From: DAHUYF01 sp035945115
GTDB lineage: Bacteria > Pseudomonadota > Alphaproteobacteria > ATCC43930 > CGMCC-115725
Length of the DNA: 64,000 bases
Assembly (NCBI GenBank): GCA_035945115.1
Contig: DASZAN010000167.1
Location: 77,405-141,404 of the forward strand
Direction of reading: 5' to 3'
Part shown: one piece after another, positions 49,901 to 58,746 of the stretch
How positions within the stretch are numbered: the stretch's first letter is position 1
Layout of the letters: the number at the start of each line of letters is the position of its first letter
The notes under the pieces: generated by a model
The model's input: only the letters and a program-made list of their open reading frames with translations
Told to the model about the DNA's origin: nothing
Databases searched by the model: none
Program-made: the position numbers and the translations under genes

Positions 49901-50404
49901 CTACGCCGGTTTGATGTTCGAGCGCCGCACGCGGTCGAGGTTCCGGCCCTCGATCCGCAAGAGCTTGGTGAGGCCGGTTCGCTTCGGCGAATGGACCGCG
50001 CCGACGTCATAGAAGTGGCACTCGCCGGGCTTCATCCGGTAAGTCGCGACCGGCTCGACGAGGCTCGGTTGATCGGCGCCGCCTTGCTTGACGATGCGCC
50101 AGTCGGTCATTTCGGTATCGCCCAGCGCCAAGCCGTAAATCGCCCAGGTGGGGCCGTGATCATGTGGTTCTCCGTGCGCCGGTTTTTCGTAGACATGGCC
50201 GCAAATGCAGAATCCCAACTCGGGATCTTCATACAAAACCTTGCGCGGACGGCATTGATCGGCGGTGAGATGCTGAGCGACGAACTCGCCGTCGAGCAGC
50301 GCCTTCGACACGAGTTTGCAGATCGCGTTCTTTCCGCCCTCGCCTGACTCCCCCCTTAGAGCATTGCGGATGTCGGCGCTCAGCTGCTCAAGCGTGTATG
50401 TCAT
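49901..50404 (-). CDS. Cupin-fold protein (cysteine dioxygenase-like)
   Basis: 167 aa. The double-stranded beta-helix motif lies in HGEPHDHGPTWAIYGLALG (metal-type His pattern), and the second motif in YRMKPGECHFYDVGAVHSPKR. It resembles small metal-dependent cupins related to cysteine dioxygenase. The substrate is unknown. The frame is complete and has normal codon use, unlike the neighbouring fragments. Confidence 0.78.
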   Translation of the reverse strand: MTYTLEQLSADIRNALRGESGEGGKNAICKLVSKALLDGEFVAQHLTADQCRPRKVLYEDPELGFCICGHVYEKPAHGEPHDHGPTWAIYGLALGDTEMTDWRIVKQGGADQPSLVEPVATYRMKPGECHFYDVGAVHSPKRTGLTKLLRIEGRNLDRVRRSNIKPA

Positions 50405-50843
50405 TGCGTCGTTTCTCCCGGTCTCAGGCTCAGGGCGCGGCGCAGCGTCGTTCTCCAGCGGACTTTGCCGATGTCATCCTATCGGATGTTCTGCCACATC
50501 GTCTCCAGAGTGGCGGAACTATTGTCGAGCGGTCGCCGTTCAGCCCTGCGTCGTGACATCCGCTTAGGTTGCCGGCGACCTTCCGAAAATTCAACCACCG
50601 CATCCCGGCCGCGCCCAATTCTTGGGCATGAAGGATGACCTCCATGAGGCACCCGCCATAGGCAGGGCTTTTTTCCGATCATCGGCCTGCGCCAGCACCG
50701 TGTGGCTTTAATGTGAAATTGGAACCGCATCCAACCGTAAGCGTATTTCCCGGATGGGGGCAGTTAATCCTCGGTCGAACTTCATTTCGATCTCTTCCCC
50801 CCAACGTATCCATCAATCGCTGACGAAAGGACCGCGCCTCAAC

Positions 50844-51200
50844 ATGGCATGCGATGCACCGCTCGTCAGCATTATCGTCATCAATCACAACTATGCGCGA
50901 TTTCTTCGTGATGCGATCGAGAGCGCGCTTGCCCAAACATACGAGAACGTCGAAATCATCGTTGTCGACGACGGCTCGACTGATGATTCAAGAGACGTCT
51001 TGCGCGACTATTCGCAACAGGTTCGCCTCCTCTTCCGCCCTCGCGGCGGACATGTGAGCGCGGTTAACGCCGGTTATGCGGCCTGCCGCGGCGCTATCGT
51101 ATTTTTTCTCGATGCTGACGACGCCTTAGCTGAAAGCGCCCTCGACGCGGTCGTATCGGCTTGGCGCATTGCAACGAGGGTGGCATCAACCGACTGTTAA
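50844..51200 (+). pseudogene. Truncated family 2 glycosyltransferase
   Basis: 118 aa. The first half of a GT-A domain is intact: PLVSIIVINHNYARFLRDAIESALAQTYENVEIIVVDDGSTDDS, then FFLDADDAL (the DxD region). The frame ends shortly after (RIATRVASTDC), and no continuation is seen in other frames. A complete enzyme is about 250-300 aa. Probably inactive. Confidence 0.75.
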
Positions 51201-51239
51201 CCATGCCAAACCGATCATGCCCAAGAACGACGTGCCCCC

Positions 51240-51989
51240 ATGAAAGACCCCAGAACAGCGCCCCGGTGCTCGACTCGCGCTGACGTTTGGCAAACGGCCA
51301 CACTCGGCGACGTCGCCGTTCCGATATCCCCGAAAGGGGCTCGCGGTTTCGTCGGCCTCGCGTCATGCGTGGCAATTCTGATCTCAGCGGCGGCCGCGGC
51401 CGCTCAGCCGCCCTGCTCTATGCCGAGAGCCGAAGTAAGAATCGAGCTCAATGTTCCATCGCCGAGCATTGACAACACGCTGCCACAGACGGCATTGCAA
51501 AGTCTCGCCGGAAAGCAATATCACGGCGGACGGACGATGGGCCTCTACCGGACGGAATTGAAGACATCTTTCACGGCGCACCTAGCGCGGCATCAGGTTC
51601 AGGACGAGGTCTGTGTCGCCGCCGATCGAGTGACGCTCCGCATCTCAATGCTGCTGCGAACGACTTACATTGTTCGCGCACGGCAGCCCGGTACCTGCGG
51701 CTATGAAACCGTCCTCGCTCATGAACGCAAGCACGAAGCCGTGGATGATGCCCTATTGGCGGAACAGGTTCCGCTCTTACGTGTCAATATCGCCGATGCT
51801 CTTGCCGCACTACCGCCGCCCTATCCCGTACCGACGCGCGACGTGGGCGCTGCCTCGGCAGAACTCTCCGAGCTGATCGCGACGGTCGTGAAGCGCGGCG
51901 CTTCGGCGCTCTTCGCCGCGCGTGCCACGCGCCAAGCCCAGATCGACAGCGCGCTGGAATATCGACGCGTACGCGCAGCATGCGGTTGA
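51240..51989 (+). CDS. Hypothetical exported protein with an HExxH motif
   Basis: 249 aa. A hydrophobic stretch (LASCVAILISAAAAAAQP) about 40 residues in looks like a signal peptide, so the true start may be later than 51240. VLAHERKHEAVDDALLAEQ contains HERKH, a match to the HExxH zinc-protease consensus, preceded by a pair of cysteines. I do not know the family. The first base is 40 bp after the glycosyltransferase fragment. Confidence 0.6.
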   Translation: MKDPRTAPRCSTRADVWQTATLGDVAVPISPKGARGFVGLASCVAILISAAAAAAQPPCSMPRAEVRIELNVPSPSIDNTLPQTALQSLAGKQYHGGRTMGLYRTELKTSFTAHLARHQVQDEVCVAADRVTLRISMLLRTTYIVRARQPGTCGYETVLAHERKHEAVDDALLAEQVPLLRVNIADALAALPPPYPVPTRDVGAASAELSELIATVVKRGASALFAARATRQAQIDSALEYRRVRAACG

Positions 51990-52571
51990 CGACGCCATAT
52001 CGCGCAGGCGCCAGCAGTGCCAGCAACGTCGCCGGCAGCGACTTTAAGCGTCTATGGGAAGCGACCCGTGCTCGGATCGAGTGTCGAGCGTTTGATTTTC
52101 CGAGCTTCCTCTTGTCCAGGCAGATGAAGACATCGGCGGGTGCAGCGGCTTTGTCGACCGCTTTGGCCGAGGTTCTCCAGCAATGCAGTGATTACCGTCA
52201 CTCCACTGGCAAGTCCTGCCCATCAGGCAATTGGGCCCGAGCCCGAGGCATTTCCGTTGTCATCTCCAATGGAATTGAACGGTTCGTTTGGGGCAGGATA
52301 ACCTCGACCGCGCCGCAGACGTCGGAGAGCGATCGTTGGAAAAACTGCGCGACGTGCGCATACGCATCATGGCGACGGTGCCCCTAGCTCGTTAGGAATT
52401 GCGTGATAACGACAGCGTGAGGTCGATTGCCGATGCATGCACTCCGAAATGTGATTCCCTCTCGCAAGATGACTTCGTAGCAGGACCTGGACGGTCCGAG
52501 CCGAATGGAGAGAATATCTTCGTCTTCGTTGAACTCTGCCGTCAGCTCAATGTGCACTGGCGGCCTTTCGA
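51990..52571. other. Region without a supported gene
   Basis: About 580 bp between the HExxH protein and the sigma factor gene. An open frame of 135 codons exists on the plus strand (51980-52387), but its composition looks random and nothing in it is recognisable. I saw no RNA gene and no repeat. Confidence 0.4.
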
Positions 52572-53123
52572 TCAGAAAAATGACATCTTCAGACTGTCTC
52601 GCTCCCCACCTGACGATTCGGGGTGCGGGCGAGAGTTCGGCGCAGGTCGGTCGCCTTCAAGCATCTGATGTAACGCCGTTCGTGCGCGGCTCAACCGCGA
52701 ACGGACGGTGCCAACGGGCACGTCGCAGATCTGCGCGACCTCTTCGTATTTCATTCCTTCAAGACTGATGAGCAGCAACGTCGTTCGCTGCTCATCTGGT
52801 AAGGATGCAATCGCGCGCTCGAGGTCGCGCAATTCCAGTCTCTCGATCTGGGATGGGCGCAGCTTAAGTGGCACCTTTTCTACTTCGATTTCGTGCCCGC
52901 GTCGCGCCGAACGCCGGACCGCATTGACATAATGATTGTGCATCATCGTGAAGAGCCAGGCGCGAAGATTGGTGCCGGGCTGGTAAAGATGAAGTTTTTC
53001 GAGGCCCCGAACGATCGTGTCCTGCACGAGGTCGTCGGCGCGGTCGCGGCTACGCATCAGAGCGCGGGCGTAGCGCCGCAGTCTCGGAATCTCAGCCTCG
53101 ATAAGTTGGCGGAGGTCTTCCAT
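52572..53123 (-). CDS. ECF-type RNA polymerase sigma factor
   Basis: 183 aa from the ATG at 53123 (10 more codons are possible). Region 2 includes DLVQDTIVRGLEKLHLYQPGTNLRAWLFTMMHN, and region 4 is GMKYEEVAQICDVPVGTVRSRLSRARTALHQ. It lacks regions 1 and 3, as group 4 sigma factors do. There is no anti-sigma gene alongside, so control is unknown. Confidence 0.92.
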   Translation of the reverse strand: MEDLRQLIEAEIPRLRRYARALMRSRDRADDLVQDTIVRGLEKLHLYQPGTNLRAWLFTMMHNHYVNAVRRSARRGHEIEVEKVPLKLRPSQIERLELRDLERAIASLPDEQRTTLLLISLEGMKYEEVAQICDVPVGTVRSRLSRARTALHQMLEGDRPAPNSRPHPESSGGERDSLKMSFF

Positions 53124-53330
53124 CGAACATGCCTTTCCGGAGGCATCTTTCAAGAGATCGGCGGATTAAGGAAGGTAAATCTATGGTTAATTAGTAAAAA
53201 AATAATTCAACCTATTGGAACCCTCTCCCGAGGCCCCGCGTTCAAGGAGCGTCATCCGCCATCCTCGCCCTGAGTTAGCGAGCTTCTGTCTCTGAGTGAA
53301 TTCCCCACAGGAACCTTCGCGAGTAGACCC

Positions 53331-53408
53331 ATGAGCGCAGATGGAGGAATAGCGGTGATCCTTGCGGCCGCCGTTGCGATGTTTCTCTTCGTCGTCCTCG
53401 CGCTCTGA
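53331..53408 (+). CDS. Candidate membrane microprotein (25 aa)
   Basis: MSADGGIAVILAAAVAMFLF followed by VVLAL and a stop. A single hydrophobic helix with a short polar start; the protein is almost entirely membrane span. It lies 208 bp from the divergent sigma factor gene. There is no clear ribosome binding site. Length and location make the call tentative. Confidence 0.35.
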   Translation: MSADGGIAVILAAAVAMFLFVVLAL

Positions 53409-53553
53409 CGCGCTCCTCGCCGCATTCTGACGCGACCTGAACGAGCGCGCCGCATGTCAAAATTGGCTTGCCGCTCCAACACTCCCCCTTTCACGAGGGC
53501 GCAAGGTTGATCCGGTGAAAGTCGCGGATCGAAACACCGCGACAAGGTCAGCA

Positions 53554-53760
53554 AGTGTTCCAAGAAACTGTGAGCGGAGTCTGCAAGGTGATGCTCTTCC
53601 GAGAGCTCACGCAGCCCCGCTTGTTCGATGGTTTCGCCCGCATCGACCCGACCTCGGGGGAGTGCGAGCTGTCCGGGATGAGCACAGAGCTTTGCTGCTC
53701 GAGCGGTCAAGAGGAATGCCGCTCCCGTGGTGTGTCCCGCGGTGCCTGGAATTGGGACGG
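53554..53760 (-). pseudogene. Nudix hydrolase fragment
   Basis: AAFLLTARAAKLCAHPGQLALPRGRVDAGETIEQAGLRELSEEHHLA contains the Nudix box (G-x5-E-x7-R-E-L-x-E-E), but the final Gly is changed to His, and the sequence loses homology soon after. Similar to CoA pyrophosphatases (NudL type). Start and end of the original gene cannot be placed. A decayed remnant. Confidence 0.62.
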
Positions 53761-53858
53761 CCCCCTCATCGCGAGCTCGATTCATCGTTCGAAGGCTGCG
53801 GCCCGAAGCTTCAGCACGAGCGGCGTCAGCTTCGGGACCGCACTCGTCACTGCCGCGG

Positions 53859-54008
53859 TTAATTCCCCCGGTAATCGAGCGTCTGGAAGTGCGGCCAGTC
53901 TCTGTAGCCGGTGCTGCGGTCGTCATGCGTGCTGCCGGCATCAACCGTACAGCCGAAAAGACCTCCGATGACGATCAACAGTAATAGCGCACGCATGATC
54001 GACCTCAT
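53859..54008 (-). CDS. Small lipoprotein (49 aa)
   Basis: MRSIMRALLLLIVIGGLFGC ends in a lipobox (LFGC, Cys at 20), then TVDAGSTHDDRSTGYRDWPH and a short polar tail. A classic signal II peptide, so a small envelope lipoprotein is likely. No family is recognised. GGCAGAATGAGG around the start gives only a weak ribosome binding site. It lies on the same strand as the Nudix fragment. Confidence 0.5.
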   Translation of the reverse strand: MRSIMRALLLLIVIGGLFGCTVDAGSTHDDRSTGYRDWPHFQTLDYRGN

Positions 54009-54278
54009 TCTGCCACTGCCCTCACTTCATGCCGATGATTTTCGATCGCATCGAGAGCTGCCGCAAGCTCGTCGAGCGTGGGACGGTGGCCGTCCGCCAC
54101 AACACTAACGGCGTAACCAGTCGCGACAAGTGTCCGCGGCCGAGTGAGGGGCCGTGCATCCGCCGAGGTCGTGCCGCTGGCCGCCGGCAGCTAAAGACGG
54201 GTGGAGCAGGCCGACGCGCCTCCTTCCGGTATCCGATCTGCATCTTGAAATTCGCACAGATATGTGCGATATCGATCA

Positions 54279-54497
54279 ATGAACGGCAATGAATTCGAGC
54301 GTAAAATTAAGAAGCTTGGCCGGAAACGCGGAATCGTCGTCGCGTTCGACCGCGGACACGGCAAGGGGAGCCATGGGCGGCTCTACTACGGCAATCGGTT
54401 CACGACGCTCAAGGATCGCAAGAAGGAAATCGGCCCCGGCCTGCTCAACGCCATGCTTACGCAGCTCGGACTGACCAAGGCGGATTTGGAGGAGTGA
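54279..54497 (+). CDS. hicA: HicA-type mRNA interferase toxin
   Basis: 72 aa. MNGNEFERKIKKLGRKRGI, then GKGSHGRLYYGNRFTTL, where the His of GSH is the conserved HicA catalytic position of the double-stranded RNA-binding fold. Cleaves mRNA when free. hicB follows directly, overlapping ribosome signals. I start at 54279 rather than 54264 because the family begins there. Confidence 0.9.
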   Translation: MNGNEFERKIKKLGRKRGIVVAFDRGHGKGSHGRLYYGNRFTTLKDRKKEIGPGLLNAMLTQLGLTKADLEE

Positions 54498-54499
54498 AG

Positions 54500-54949
54500 A
54501 TGGCATTCGGTTATCGCTACACGTTGGAGCGGCAAGAGAACGGCTGGTGGCTCTTGCGGTTTCCAGGCGTTCCGGAAGCGCTGACCGAAGGCGAGACCCA
54601 AGAGGAGGCGCGCGCCAACGCGGTCGATTGCGTGATCGCCGCCCTCGAAGGCTACATGAAGGCGGGCAAGCCGCTGCCGCGCGGCGGCGCGGGTCACACC
54701 GGGCGCGACCGCGCCGTGTTGCCGTCCCTCGTCACCGCCAAGCTTGCCGTCTACGAGACGATGCGCGCGCGCGGCTGGTCGAAGCTTAAACTCGCCAAGC
54801 AACTCGGCATGCCCGAGAACTCGGTGCGACGGCTTCTCAACCTGCGCCACAGCTCGCACATGTGGATCATCGATGAAGCCCTGGCGAAGATGAACGCGGA
54901 GCTGCCGATTGATTTGCCCAAGGTGCGTGCGCGGGGCAAGGCGGCGTAA
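54500..54949 (+). CDS. hicB: HicB-type antitoxin with C-terminal HTH
   Basis: 149 aa. The N-terminal degenerate RNase H-like HicB domain reads ENGWWLLRFPGVPEALTEGETQEEARANA. The C-terminal HTH (LAKQLGMPENSVRRLLNLRHS) binds operator DNA. Neutralises HicA and represses the operon. The ATG at 54500 has GGAGG about 8 bases upstream. Confidence 0.92.
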   Translation: MAFGYRYTLERQENGWWLLRFPGVPEALTEGETQEEARANAVDCVIAALEGYMKAGKPLPRGGAGHTGRDRAVLPSLVTAKLAVYETMRARGWSKLKLAKQLGMPENSVRRLLNLRHSSHMWIIDEALAKMNAELPIDLPKVRARGKAA

Positions 54950-55181
54950 AGCGAGGGCGAACTCGCGCCTGCTCGTGGCGAAAATCAAGCCTCTGACGTC
55001 ATGCGCGAACATCCGCTCAGTCGACATGATGATAATCGATGACCTGTTCGAGATGGGCAGTGGGTACGTCCTGAACTTCAGCGGCGCACGGTTTCGTGCG
55101 ACTGCCGGATTCGTTGAGGCTTGTCCTGCCGATGCGCCTCGCCGGCGGGAGGCCTAAGCGGTGAGCCTTATTTTACCGCCG
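54950..55181. other. Gap between hicB and the broken cupin gene
   Basis: About 230 bp with no supported gene. A short plus-strand frame (54909-55157) is without recognisable content. Confidence 0.35.
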
Positions 55182-55842
55182 CTATTTCGGGCAGAGGCCC
55201 GTTGGCTGCCAATCCGCCACCCTGGTGATCCATGGCTTCGTGCCATCATGCAGGACGAGAAGCACGAGCGGCGCGTCTCGGTGCCGACGCTCGATAACGC
55301 CATGGGCGGGCCTTCCGGCACCGCCGCGCCTTCGCCGGCGTGGGCAACAGTAATGCCGTCCGGCGTCTCAAGGCACTGCGCACCGGAGACCAGGTACCAG
55401 GCTTCCGGTCCCGAATGGCGATGGATGGCGGCGCGCATGCCCGGGGTGAAGACAGCTTCCATGTAGCGCGCGGTGTATTGCGTGCCCCCGGTTACAGGGA
55501 AGGGTCCAAGCATGGCGATGCGCTCGCCGGCCGATGGGCGCCACGTCTCCTCGGCGATGGTGTAGAGCCAAATCTTGCCGAAGGATTCGACGAGGGTGCT
55601 GGTGTCCGCGCCGTCTCGGCCGCAGCGCGCGTCGGATAGGTATAGAGACGCCAATAAACTGGCCCCGGTGCCAACGCTCCGAGCTCTTGAACGGTCGTGA
55701 GATAGCAACCGATGTCGCTCGCGCGCTCGCTGACCGGAGTCTCGCACCGACCGGGCGCTTGCGCGAAAGCGGCTGCCGCCAGGATGGTGGGAAGCAAACC
55801 TGGTAGCAAGGCACGACTGACCGTGCGGTGAATGGATTTCAC
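55182..55842 (-). pseudogene. Frameshifted exported cupin protein
   Basis: The start is a signal peptide in one frame (MKSIHRTVSRALLPGLLPTI, then LAAAAFAQAPGRC). Near 55,610 homology moves to a second frame (FGKIWLYTIAEETWRPSAGE...FTPGMRAAIHRHSGPEAWYLVSGAQC, the cupin motif). Near 55,270 it moves to a third (LHDGTKPWITRVADWQPTG). Two small indels therefore split one gene of about 220 codons. Close by is a tRNA-like sequence. Probably a pseudogene. Confidence 0.75.
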
Positions 55843-55874
55843 AGAAGCACCCTCGCGCTTCTGAAACGAGAATC

Positions 55875-55952
55875 TGGAGCGGGCGAAGGGATTCGAACCC
55901 TCGACCCCAACCTTGGCAAGGGTGTCGCATGAGCTTTCCCTACTGCGCCCGC
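55875..55952 (-). tRNA. tRNA-Gly (GCC)-like sequence with a defective D arm
   Basis: Reading the minus strand: acceptor GCGGGCG...CGCCCGC pairs perfectly; the T arm GAGGGTTCGAATCCCTT is normal; the anticodon loop TTGCCAA gives anticodon GCC; the 3' end is TCCA. But position 8 is C instead of T, the D stem has a mismatch and its loop is abnormally long, and one anticodon-stem pair is C-T. Likely a decayed or mosaic tRNA-Gly, fitting an integrase attachment site. A tyrosine integrase gene lies 126 bp away. Confidence 0.6.
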
Positions 55953-56077
55953 GTACTCTCCAGCACTCCTAACCTAGTTCTTTCAGATATTTAGCTGCGC
56001 CTTCGCTTGCTCATCTACGCCGTCATTCTCCTGTGCGGTGGCCACCATGTGGACACCATCGAGTCCGCGTTCTCATA

Positions 56078-57418
56078 ATGGTCTCGCACGTTTTAGGAGC
56101 GGACATTGTGAAAACCACGGGCCTGCGGCTCACCAAACGAATTGTGAACGCCGCCACACCGCAAAGGGATCGGTATCACCTTTGGGACAGCGACCTCCCA
56201 GGATTTGGTCTGCGCATCGAAAAGAGCGGCACCAAGACCTTCATTGTCCGATATCGGGCCGATGGTGGCGGCAGAAGCGCACCGCGTCGCTTCATTACGG
56301 TCGGCCGGCTCGGAACGCTCACCGTCGATGAGGCGCGCCGTCGCGCCAAGTCCCTGTTGGGCGCGGCCGCGGTTGGCGAGGACCCGGCCGCCGAACGAAG
56401 CGCCAAACGCCGTGAGATGACGGTATCGGCGCTCGTCGACCTCTATGAGGAGGAGGGGTGTTTCATCCAGCGCGGCCTGAACCAAGGCCGACCGATGAAG
56501 CCCCGGACCAAAGCTTACACGCTGGCGCGGCTGCGGCATCACGCGATCCCTCTGTTGGGCCACAAGCGGGTGAGCGAGGTGGACGCCCGGCAGGTCGAAC
56601 GGTTCGTCCGTGATGTCTCGCTGGGCAAGACCGCGCAGGATCAGAAGATCCGCCCGCGGGTCAGGATCATAGTCCGCGGGGGCGAAGGTGCTGCTCGCAA
56701 GGTCGTGCGTGACCTTTCTGCGGTGTTCAGCTTCGCTGTCCGGAGGGGTATTGTCGCGACGAACCCCTGTGCCACCGCCGCTGTCCGCAAGACCGATAAC
56801 AGGCGCGATCGCTATCTCTCGCTTGAAGAGATCAAGAAACTTGGCCGAGCATTTACTGCGCTCGAGGCAGAGGGCGCGAACACGATGGCTGTCAATATTG
56901 CTCGACTGTGGGCGCTCACTGGCTGTCGTCGTGATGAGATTGCAGGGCTACGGTGGTCGGAGGTCGATCTCGCTCGCGGTCTGTTAACGTTCGCCGACAC
57001 CAAGACCGGCAAGTCGGTGCGGCCACTCGGCGCTGCGGCTTGTGCTTTGCTGGCCAGCATCACGCCGAAACTCGGGTCTGATTTCGTTTTTCCGGCGGTC
57101 AAGGGAAAGGCCCATTACCAGGGCACGAAGCGGGTCTGGCGCAAGGCGATCGCGAAAGCGGGCCTCTGCGGTATTACGCCTCATTCGTTGCGACACACGA
57201 TGGGTTCGACCGCGATATCGACGGGCGAGGCCTTGGCAATGACCGGCGCGATCCTTGGTCATGCGAATGCTCGCTCGAGCTCGATCTATGCCCATGTGCA
57301 GCGCGACCCGGCGAAACGCGCGGCCGACCGTGTCTCGAAACGCAGCGCTGCTGCTTTAGGAGAGAGGCGGGTTCTAAAGGATCCTCAGCGGAAGCCGAAG
57401 AGTCGCGACGCTGCTTAG
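56078..57418 (+). CDS. Tyrosine-type site-specific integrase
   Basis: 446 aa from the ATG at 56078; a GTG at 56108 is possible. The N-terminal DUF4102-type arm-binding domain (DRYHLWDSDLPGFGLRIEKSG) and core-binding domain precede the catalytic domain. The active-site Arg is in ALTGCRRDEIAGLRW, Lys in TKTGKSVRP, His-x-x-Arg in HSLRHTMGS and Tyr in SSSIYAHV. It is complete. Such integrases insert genomic islands into tRNA genes; a tRNA-Gly-like sequence is adjacent. Confidence 0.93.
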   Translation: MVSHVLGADIVKTTGLRLTKRIVNAATPQRDRYHLWDSDLPGFGLRIEKSGTKTFIVRYRADGGGRSAPRRFITVGRLGTLTVDEARRRAKSLLGAAAVGEDPAAERSAKRREMTVSALVDLYEEEGCFIQRGLNQGRPMKPRTKAYTLARLRHHAIPLLGHKRVSEVDARQVERFVRDVSLGKTAQDQKIRPRVRIIVRGGEGAARKVVRDLSAVFSFAVRRGIVATNPCATAAVRKTDNRRDRYLSLEEIKKLGRAFTALEAEGANTMAVNIARLWALTGCRRDEIAGLRWSEVDLARGLLTFADTKTGKSVRPLGAAACALLASITPKLGSDFVFPAVKGKAHYQGTKRVWRKAIAKAGLCGITPHSLRHTMGSTAISTGEALAMTGAILGHANARSSSIYAHVQRDPAKRAADRVSKRSAAALGERRVLKDPQRKPKSRDAA

Positions 57419-57502
57419 ATTGCTAACTTTCACTATGTTGCTGGCCCACCACCACCTCCAGTGCCCCGCAGGACCTTGTGACGAAATTTCCGGGAGGCAC
57501 CC

Positions 57503-58726
57503 ATGCCGATAGACCCGCAAAAGCTGATCGAGAGCGTGGATCGGAGGAGCAGCCTCGAGTTCTTGGCGCGCATGGTTCGCTTCAAGAGCTACAGCAACAC
57601 CGCGGGAGAGCTGGAGCTCGCCCGATTCATGACGCAAGCGATGCGCGAGCTCGGGCTCGAGGCCGAGCGCCAGCCGGTGGAGGGTGAGCGATGCAACGCA
57701 ATCGGCCGCTGGCGCGGCGCGGGCGGCGGAAAGAGCCTCCTGTTCAACGGCCACATGGATACCAACCCGGTCACCGAGGGTTGGACTGTCGACCCCTGGG
57801 CCGGCAAGGTCGATGACAACTTCATCTATGGGATCGGCGTTTCCAACATGAAGGCCGGTGATGCCGCCTACTACTGCGCCGTGAAGACGCTGATCGATCG
57901 CGGCGTGCGCCTTAGAGGTGACGTGATTCTCACCTATGTCGTGGGCGAACTCCAAGGCGGAATCGGCACCGTGCGGATGATCGAGCAGGGAACGCGGGCG
58001 GATTACTTCATCAATTCGGAGCCCACCGATCTCGCCGCGCTGACCTTGCATGCTGGTGCCTTCAACTACGTCGTCGAGCTCACCGGTGTGACGCGCCACA
58101 TCTCCAAGCGCGAGGAGGCGGTGGACGCGATTGCGATTGCCGCCGAGATTATTCCTCGCATCAACTCGATGACGTTCTCTGGCGCCACCCGCGCTGAGCA
58201 CCGCTCCGTAAACCGCGCGAATGTCGGCGTCATTCGCGGCTCGCTCAGCCCCGAATTCCACGACTGGCGGCCGCCGCAGATCGCCGATTTCGTGCGCATG
58301 ACCGGCACCTGCCGATACGCGCCGAGCCAATCCGAGGAGAGCTGCCTCGCCGATTTGCGGACACTCCTTGACGAGTTCGAACGGAGATATCCGGGACTGA
58401 GGGCGAGTATTGCGAGAGCACCGCGCGCCCAGCCCATTGGGATGCTGCCCTTCGAGGTCGACAAGAACGCACGGATCGTCCGCGCCCTCAACAGCGCCTA
58501 CCAGTCCGTACGAGGCACGGCACAGCCCACCGGCGCCATTCCACCGCCTTGCTTCTATGGCACCGATGCTTCTCATCTCCTCCATCGCGCGCACACGGAG
58601 GGCATCGTGTGTGGCCCCGGTGGGCGCTACAATACGATGCCGGATGAACGCGTCGACATCGCCGATTTTCTTGACATGATTCGCATCTACATGCTGGCCA
58701 TCCTCGATATCTGCGAGCCAGCATGA
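57503..58726 (+). CDS. M20-family metallohydrolase (ArgE/DapE-like)
   Basis: 407 aa. The zinc-site segments LFNGHMDTNPV and VVGELQGGIGT (catalytic Glu) are present. The usual D-M-K-G-G segment reads SNMKAG, so the bridging Asp is Asn; I have seen this in one subgroup, but activity may differ. Directly upstream of an oligopeptide ABC transporter, suggesting it hydrolyses an imported amide or dipeptide. Confidence 0.85.
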   Translation: MPIDPQKLIESVDRRSSLEFLARMVRFKSYSNTAGELELARFMTQAMRELGLEAERQPVEGERCNAIGRWRGAGGGKSLLFNGHMDTNPVTEGWTVDPWAGKVDDNFIYGIGVSNMKAGDAAYYCAVKTLIDRGVRLRGDVILTYVVGELQGGIGTVRMIEQGTRADYFINSEPTDLAALTLHAGAFNYVVELTGVTRHISKREEAVDAIAIAAEIIPRINSMTFSGATRAEHRSVNRANVGVIRGSLSPEFHDWRPPQIADFVRMTGTCRYAPSQSEESCLADLRTLLDEFERRYPGLRASIARAPRAQPIGMLPFEVDKNARIVRALNSAYQSVRGTAQPTGAIPPPCFYGTDASHLLHRAHTEGIVCGPGGRYNTMPDERVDIADFLDMIRIYMLAILDICEPA

Positions 58727-58746
58727 GAGCGAGAGGAGGCAGAGCG

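Noticed and set aside
51980..52387. Plus-strand ORF of 135 codons
   Set aside because: Overlaps the end of the HExxH gene, has no motif and unusual composition. Probably chance.
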